A stretch of DNA of 10,172 bases, taken from Clostridia bacterium (GTDB lineage Bacteria > Bacillota > Clostridia > Oscillospirales > CAG-272). The notes beneath the pieces are model-generated. The model made no database searches, was not told the origin of the DNA, and saw only the letters and a list, made by a program, of their open reading frames with translations. The stretch covers positions 1 through 10,172 of the forward strand of contig CAADYN010000199.1 of assembly GCA_900753285.1 (NCBI GenBank), in the 5' to 3' direction. Positions 6,455 through 10,172 of the stretch are shown piece by piece. The stretch's first letter is position 1, and each line of letters starts with the position of its first letter. The position numbers and the translations under genes were made by a program.

Positions 6455-8275
6455 TCAGTTTTCGTCGTCGAGCTTGAGCACAGCCATGAACGCTTCGGGT
6501 GAAACCTGTACTGTACCGAGCTGACGCATTTTCTTCTTGCCTTCCTTCTGCTTTTCGAGGAGCTTCTTCTTTCTCGTGATGTCTCCTCCGTAGCACTTCG
6601 CAAGAACGTCCTTACGCAGAGCTTTTACTGTTTCGCGCGCGATTATCTTTGAGCCGATTGCAGCCTGAATCGGTATCTCAAACAGCTGTCTCGGGATGTT
6701 GTCCTTAAGCTTTTCCGCAATCTTTCTCGCTCTCGCGTAAGCTTTGTCGGCGTGTACGATGAATGTCAGCGCGTCAACCATATCTCCGTTCAAGAGGAAG
6801 TCGAGCTTAACGAGGTTGGAAGGCTCATATCCCTCAAGCTCATAGTCAAGCGAAGCGTAACCGCGGCTTCTGGATTTCAGCGCGTCGAAGAAGTCGTAGA
6901 TTATCTCGTTCAGCGGAAGCTTGTAATGGAGTTCTACTCTCTCCGTGTCGATATACTTCATGTCGATGAATATGCCGCGTCTGTCCTGACAGAGATCCAT
7001 AATTCCGCCGACGTATTCCGTGGGTGTGATTATTGAAGCGGCGACTATAGGTTCAAGCGCAGTCTCTATTTCGTCGGGAGCGGGGTAGTTCGTCGGGTTG
7101 TCGATATAGATGACCTCGCCGTTTCTCTTTTTTATCTCGTAAATAACGCTAGGTGCGGTTGTGATAAGGTCAAGGTTGAATTCACGCTCCAGTCTTTCCT
7201 CGATTATTTCCATGTGCAAAAGTCCGAGGAAACCGCAGCGGAAGCCAAATCCGAGCGCGATGGATGTTTCCGGCTCAAAAGTAAACGCGGCGTCGTTGAG
7301 CTGGAGCTTTTCAAGCGCGTCCTTTGTTTCGTTGTACTTTGCTCCGTCTGCGGGATAAATTCCGGCGTACACCATCGACTGAACCTTCTTAAATCCGGGG
7401 AGAGGCTCATCTGCGGGAGTTTCAGAGTGTGTTACGGTATCGCCGACTCGCGTATCGCTGACGTTTTTGATTGAAGCCGTGAAATATCCGACCTCGCCCG
7501 CCGAAAGCTCTCCTGTGGGTCTGAGTCCGAACGGGTCCATTACTCCGACTTCGACAACGTCAAACTCCGCGCCGGTGTGCATGAGCTTTATCTTCTCGCC
7601 GCTCTTTAGTGTACCGTCCATCACGCGGATATAAACGACGACTCCGAGGTAGCTGTTGTAAACCGAGTCGAAGATAAGAGCTTTGAGGGGTGCGGTTTCG
7701 TCTCCGCCGGGGCAAGGAATATCGCGGATTATCGCCGTCATGACGTCAGCTATGTTCAGTCCGGTTTTCGCCGAAACTACTGGGCAGTCCTCCGCGGGAA
7801 TACCGATTACGTCCTCGATTTCCGCCTTGCATTTGTCAGGCATAGCTGAGGGCAGGTCGATTTTGTTTATTACGGGAACAATCTCGAGATTTGCGTCAAC
7901 CGCGAGATATGCGTTCGCCAGAGTCTGCGCCTCGATTCCCTGAGTTGCGTCAACGACAAGGAGCGCACCCTCGCAGGCATTGAGCGAACGGGAAACCTCG
8001 TAATTGAAGTCGACGTGACCGGGGGTGTCGATCATGTTGAGGGCGTACTTTTCCCCATCGGGAGCAGTGTAGTCGATTCTGACGGCGCGCGCTTTTATCG
8101 TGATTCCGCGTTCTCTCTCGAGATCCATGTTGTCAAGTATCTGGTCTTCCATATCACGCGCTTCGACAGTGTTGGAAAACTCCAAAATTCTGTCGGCGAG
8201 GGTGGATTTACCGTGGTCTATATGTGCGATTATCGAAAAATTTCTTATATGCTTTTGCTTTTCACTTACAGCCAT
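6455..8275 (-). CDS. lepA: Elongation factor 4 (LepA GTPase)
   Basis: Ribosome-associated translational GTPase, related to EF-G, implicated in back-translocation and ribosome assembly or initiation. The 606-aa length is the family norm. GTPase motifs in order are AHIDHGKST (17-25, P-loop), RGIT (56-59, switch I), DTPGH (83-87, with catalytic H87) and NKID (137-140). The EF-G-like domain contains FGFRCGFLGLLHMEI. The LepA-specific C-terminal domain ends with the basic KKK-rich segment and MRQLGTVQVSPEAFMAVLKLDD, the usual LepA tail. The start at 8275 has GGAGA (plus 8281-8285) five bases upstream. It is the first gene of the lepA-hemW-dehydrogenase operon, with its own promoter about 40 bp upstream. 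Identity is secure. Confidence 0.98.
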   Translation of the reverse strand: MAVSEKQKHIRNFSIIAHIDHGKSTLADRILEFSNTVEARDMEDQILDNMDLERERGITIKARAVRIDYTAPDGEKYALNMIDTPGHVDFNYEVSRSLNACEGALLVVDATQGIEAQTLANAYLAVDANLEIVPVINKIDLPSAMPDKCKAEIEDVIGIPAEDCPVVSAKTGLNIADVMTAIIRDIPCPGGDETAPLKALIFDSVYNSYLGVVVYIRVMDGTLKSGEKIKLMHTGAEFDVVEVGVMDPFGLRPTGELSAGEVGYFTASIKNVSDTRVGDTVTHSETPADEPLPGFKKVQSMVYAGIYPADGAKYNETKDALEKLQLNDAAFTFEPETSIALGFGFRCGFLGLLHMEIIEERLEREFNLDLITTAPSVIYEIKKRNGEVIYIDNPTNYPAPDEIETALEPIVAASIITPTEYVGGIMDLCQDRRGIFIDMKYIDTERVELHYKLPLNEIIYDFFDALKSRSRGYASLDYELEGYEPSNLVKLDFLLNGDMVDALTFIVHADKAYARARKIAEKLKDNIPRQLFEIPIQAAIGSKIIARETVKALRKDVLAKCYGGDITRKKKLLEKQKEGKKKMRQLGTVQVSPEAFMAVLKLDDEN

Positions 8276-8317
8276 TTTCGTCTCCGTTAAGCATTAAACA
8301 CTATTTTACTATTATAT

Positions 8318-8346
8318 AGTATAACATAAAGCCGCCGAAATTGCAA
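8318..8346 (-). promoter_or_regulatory. Sigma-A-type promoter for the lepA operon
   Basis: On the minus strand: TTGCAA (-35, plus 8341-8346), a 17-base spacer, and TATACT (-10, plus 8318-8323). Transcription would begin near 8311, with a leader of about 36 nt. A nearby TATAAT (plus 8311-8316) is an alternative -10 but lacks a -35 at the right distance. Confidence 0.8.
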
Positions 8347-8378
8347 ATATAATTGAGCCGCGAGAGCAAATTTTTGCG

Positions 8379-8454
8379 AAAAAAGCACCCGACATCCGCT
8401 CTCTAATCGTTAGTTTTTAAGTCTAACCATTTAGTCGAGCCTTACATCGGGTGC
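8379..8454 (-). terminator. Long branched terminator-like hairpin after the PqqD-family gene
   Basis: On the minus strand GCACCCGA (plus 8447-8454) pairs with TCGGGTGC (plus 8385-8392) and is followed by six T (A-run 8379-8384). The stem can extend three pairs inward with two G-U pairs. The 54-base interior is not empty: GCTC (8438-8441) can pair with GAGC (8398-8401). Inside that are overlapping small helices built from CTAA/TTAG and GTTAG/CTAAC, which can pair in alternative ways. It lies 17 bases after the stop at 8471 and just ahead of the lepA promoter. The most economical reading is an intrinsic terminator for the HprK-like/radical SAM/PqqD operon with a large structured loop. Confidence 0.75.
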
Positions 8455-8470
8455 ATTTTTATGAGATTGT

Positions 8471-8737
8471 TCAGTCCGTTACAACTTCGTTTTCGCGCAG
8501 TCCCTTTAGGAAGGATTCGGCGTCGCGCAGTGCGGTTTCTTCATCCACGTCGAACTCATCCGTCAAAGCCTTCACAATGTCGGAGATTTCGCAGCCTTCC
8601 GCAAGCTTTTTCACGATAACCGCGCCGACCTCGTTCAGTGCTATGAATCCGTTGATTTTCGCGGATATCTCCCCCGTCGGTACGAGCATCGCTTCTCCCG
8701 CAATTTCACGCAGGACAAAATTCTGGTTCAGCTTCAT
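8471..8737 (-). CDS. PqqD-family peptide-binding protein
   Basis: An 88-aa acidic protein resembling the PqqD family (RiPP recognition element), a small winged-helix-like domain that binds a precursor peptide and presents it to a radical SAM enzyme. Family-like features are the start KLNQNFVLREIAGEAMLVP, the central LNEVGAVIVKKLAEG (34-48), and DIVKALTDEFDVDEE with a C-terminal helix AESFLKGLRENEVV. The ATG immediately follows the radical SAM stop codon, with no intervening base. The Shine-Dalgarno is weak (GTGAG, plus 8744-8748, inside the upstream gene), so translational coupling is likely. The pairing with a SPASM radical SAM gene supports the assignment. The target peptide is unknown, and the protein may serve a non-PQQ system: none of the other PQQ genes is seen. 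Confidence 0.85.
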   Translation of the reverse strand: MKLNQNFVLREIAGEAMLVPTGEISAKINGFIALNEVGAVIVKKLAEGCEISDIVKALTDEFDVDEETALRDAESFLKGLRENEVVTD

Positions 8738-9874
8738 TTATTTCTCACTTTCGTTTTTTTGAATGTAATTTTGCGCCAGTCTGAGGTATGCCGCGGTTTT
8801 GTCACAGCTGTACTTCGGAACGGTATTAAAGCTTCCGTTTTCGGCATAGCAGGACGCAGGGCAGGACTCACACGCGCTCCTCATCGAGCATTCTGTACAG
8901 GCTTTCGGAATGAAGATTTTTTCTCTCTCCGCGCGGATTTTCTGCCATGCTTCGGCAAAATCAAGCTCTCGCATAGGAACTGTGGGAACTTGCATCATGC
9001 CGCACGGTCGCATTTCTCCGCTGTAGGTCAGCCAGAACGCAGTCAGTCCGGCTCGGCAGCGTATTTTCTCACTGCTCGGCGCGTCCGTCGGAAGCTCCAT
9101 GCACTCCTTGTCATTGTCAATCACGTTTCCGGCGAGCATGGACTTGCACCTTTCCGCCATATTTTCGCCGAATCTGCGCACGTCGTATCGGAACGCGTAC
9201 TCGGCGGCTTCATCAGCGGGAACACGGACGGCATTATATTGGCACAGCTCACAGGCTCTGACAGGCGGGAACATATACGTCGCAGGCTGAAGCGGAAGCT
9301 GGTTTTTCTCGGCAAAATCGCATATCTTATCAAAGTCGCACTTGTTCATCGGGGTCAGGCTGTAGTTGAGCTTGAGCGGAATTTTCGCCTCTTTCAGCAT
9401 TTCCACCGCTTTATAAGCCCTCGAAAATGCCGTTTCATCCCCCGAAAGCCGCGAATATGTCTCCTCGGATGCGCCGTACAGTGTCAGGTTCACTCTCGCC
9501 GGAGAATTTTCCGCAAGGTGACGCACGACTTTTTCCGTGATGAGCGTGCCGTTGGTGTTTATCGAAACGGACAGCCCGAGGGACTTGAATTCGTCGTACA
9601 TCTCGAAGAAATCCGGACGCAGAAACGGCTCGCCGCCAGTCACGAGGAGCAGGAACATTCCGGCTTTCTTGGCAGTTCTCGCGATGTTAATCCACTCTGC
9701 CGCGCTCATCTCCGACTTTTTCACCAAAGAATCGTTGGCTTTTTTGTGGATATAGCACATTTTGCAGTCGAGATTGCACCGCGCCGTCAGCTCAAACGTG
9801 CCTGAGAGCGGGATTCCGGCTTGTGCTGCCTTGTACGTCAGAAAGTCGATGTATCGTGTGTAGTTGCTTGGCAT
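8738..9874 (-). CDS. Radical SAM/SPASM domain protein (putative peptide maturase)
   Basis: A 378-aa radical SAM enzyme with a C-terminal SPASM-type domain. The SAM-cluster motif C33-x3-C37-x2-C40 lies in ELTARCNLDCKMCY, followed by TGGEP (79-83) and INTNGT (105-110). The C-terminal half has the SPASM pattern C273-x12-G-x4-C291, then cysteines at 326, 329, 335, 338, 342 and 357, which would hold auxiliary Fe-S clusters. Four further cysteines (208, 211, 243, 258) lie between the two domains. Relatives include PqqE and sactipeptide or other RiPP maturases, which crosslink or rearrange peptide residues; anSME-like sulfatase maturation is a less likely alternative given the PqqD partner. The start at 9874 has GAGGTGA (plus 9878-9884), overlapping the stop of the upstream gene. 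The operon context (HprK-like upstream, PqqD downstream) favours peptide modification. The reaction cannot be read from sequence. Confidence 0.9.
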   Translation of the reverse strand: MPSNYTRYIDFLTYKAAQAGIPLSGTFELTARCNLDCKMCYIHKKANDSLVKKSEMSAAEWINIARTAKKAGMFLLLVTGGEPFLRPDFFEMYDEFKSLGLSVSINTNGTLITEKVVRHLAENSPARVNLTLYGASEETYSRLSGDETAFSRAYKAVEMLKEAKIPLKLNYSLTPMNKCDFDKICDFAEKNQLPLQPATYMFPPVRACELCQYNAVRVPADEAAEYAFRYDVRRFGENMAERCKSMLAGNVIDNDKECMELPTDAPSSEKIRCRAGLTAFWLTYSGEMRPCGMMQVPTVPMRELDFAEAWQKIRAEREKIFIPKACTECSMRSACESCPASCYAENGSFNTVPKYSCDKTAAYLRLAQNYIQKNESEK

Positions 9875-9877
9875 AAT

Positions 9878-10172
9878 TCACCTCGTGAGCGTTTTTTCGA
9901 GAAGCTCCACCGCGCGCTCATCGGGAGTACACGACAGCTCGAACACCGGCACGTCTCGGAGCACCTTCTGAAGCACGTCCGACATCAGGAGCATGGTCTC
10001 GGGCACGGATTTGTGACCCATGCAGTTAGCTGACAGTGCGGAGAGAGCCGTGATTCCCCGAAGTCTGCGGATTTTGTTCTCGGGAGCTTGTTTTAACAGG
10101 ACTATCGCGCCGAGCGGCAGAGAATATTGTCGGCAGATTCCGCTTGTTCCGCAAAACGGAAGACCGTGCGCG
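9878..10172 (-). CDS. HPr-kinase-like protein, C-terminal end (5' truncated by window)
   Basis: The frame is open from the right edge to the TGA at 9878-9880 and yields 97 residues, beginning AHGLPFCGTSGI and ending ELLEKTLTR. The pattern LPFCGTSGI, then LPLGAIVLLKQAPENKIRRL (34-53), then an alpha-helical tail resembles the end of HprK-related kinases. Those are P-loop proteins of the HPr kinase/PEP carboxykinase fold, often encoded beside PqqD-family genes. The P-loop itself would lie beyond the window, so this is recognition from the tail only. Its stop is 3 bp from the radical SAM start, and the Shine-Dalgarno of the next gene is inside its last codons, showing tight coupling. Some relatives phosphorylate peptides (for example the lasso-peptide kinase of the paeninodin pathway); whether this one does is unknown. 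An unrelated fold is possible. Confidence 0.6.
   Translation of the reverse strand, partial: AHGLPFCGTSGICRQYSLPLGAIVLLKQAPENKIRRLRGITALSALSANCMGHKSVPETMLLMSDVLQKVLRDVPVFELSCTPDERAVELLEKTLTR

Noticed and set aside
8312..8395. 27-codon minus-strand ORF considered as a possible peptide precursor near the radical SAM/PqqD operon
   Set aside because: It starts inside the terminator stem, runs through the T-tract and the lepA promoter, and has no Shine-Dalgarno; a chance frame.
8447..8460. Plus-strand reading of the hairpin as a terminator (TCGGGTGC then ATTTTT)
   Set aside because: No plus-strand gene enters from the left; the T-run is shorter than that on the minus strand, which has an obvious operon to end.
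8759..9805. Open frame of 348 codons on the plus strand, antisense to the radical SAM gene
   Set aside because: It is the mirror of a gene with clear cysteine motifs. The product is rich in Arg/His, has no recognisable domain and no promoter or Shine-Dalgarno context.

Overview
The window looks like a chromosomal segment of an anaerobic clostridial member of the Bacillota. The case rests on gene content: a class III (Firmicutes-type) fructose-1,6-bisphosphatase, a bacterial glycerol-1-phosphate dehydrogenase of the AraM/EgsA type, adjacent lepA and hemW, strong Shine-Dalgarno sites, and TTG-17-TATAAT-like promoters. No phage, IS, CRISPR, tRNA or rRNA feature was seen. It is gene-dense, with tight convergent junctions closed by hairpins that end transcription from both sides.

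Left part (1-4200): the 3' end of a transketolase C-terminal subunit (+) converges on a complete class III fbp (-). fbp is divergent from a glycerol-1-phosphate dehydrogenase gene (+), and each of the two has a recognisable sigma-A-like promoter in the 153-bp gap. These are central carbon genes: pentose phosphate pathway, gluconeogenesis, and withdrawal of dihydroxyacetone phosphate to glycerol-1-phosphate.

Middle (4216-8346): a three-gene minus-strand operon reads lepA (EF4), then hemW (radical SAM heme chaperone), then a D-2-hydroxyacid dehydrogenase of unknown substrate. Gaps are 16 and 18 bp, each gene has its own Shine-Dalgarno, there is one promoter ahead of lepA and one terminator after the dehydrogenase. 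lepA-hemW is a classical pair; the dehydrogenase is an unusual third member.

Right part (8379-10172): a second minus-strand operon runs into the window from the right. It holds the C-terminal end of an HPr-kinase-like protein (identified by family resemblance only), a radical SAM/SPASM protein and an 88-aa PqqD-family protein. The genes are packed with 3-bp and 0-bp gaps and end at a long, branched terminator-like hairpin. A PqqD domain is normally a peptide-recognition chaperone for a radical SAM maturase, and HprK-like kinases are known partners in some peptide pathways. This is therefore a candidate peptide-modification (RiPP-like) or related assembly locus. Its precursor or substrate is not visible here and would have to lie upstream, beyond the right edge. 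It is the most interesting part of the window.
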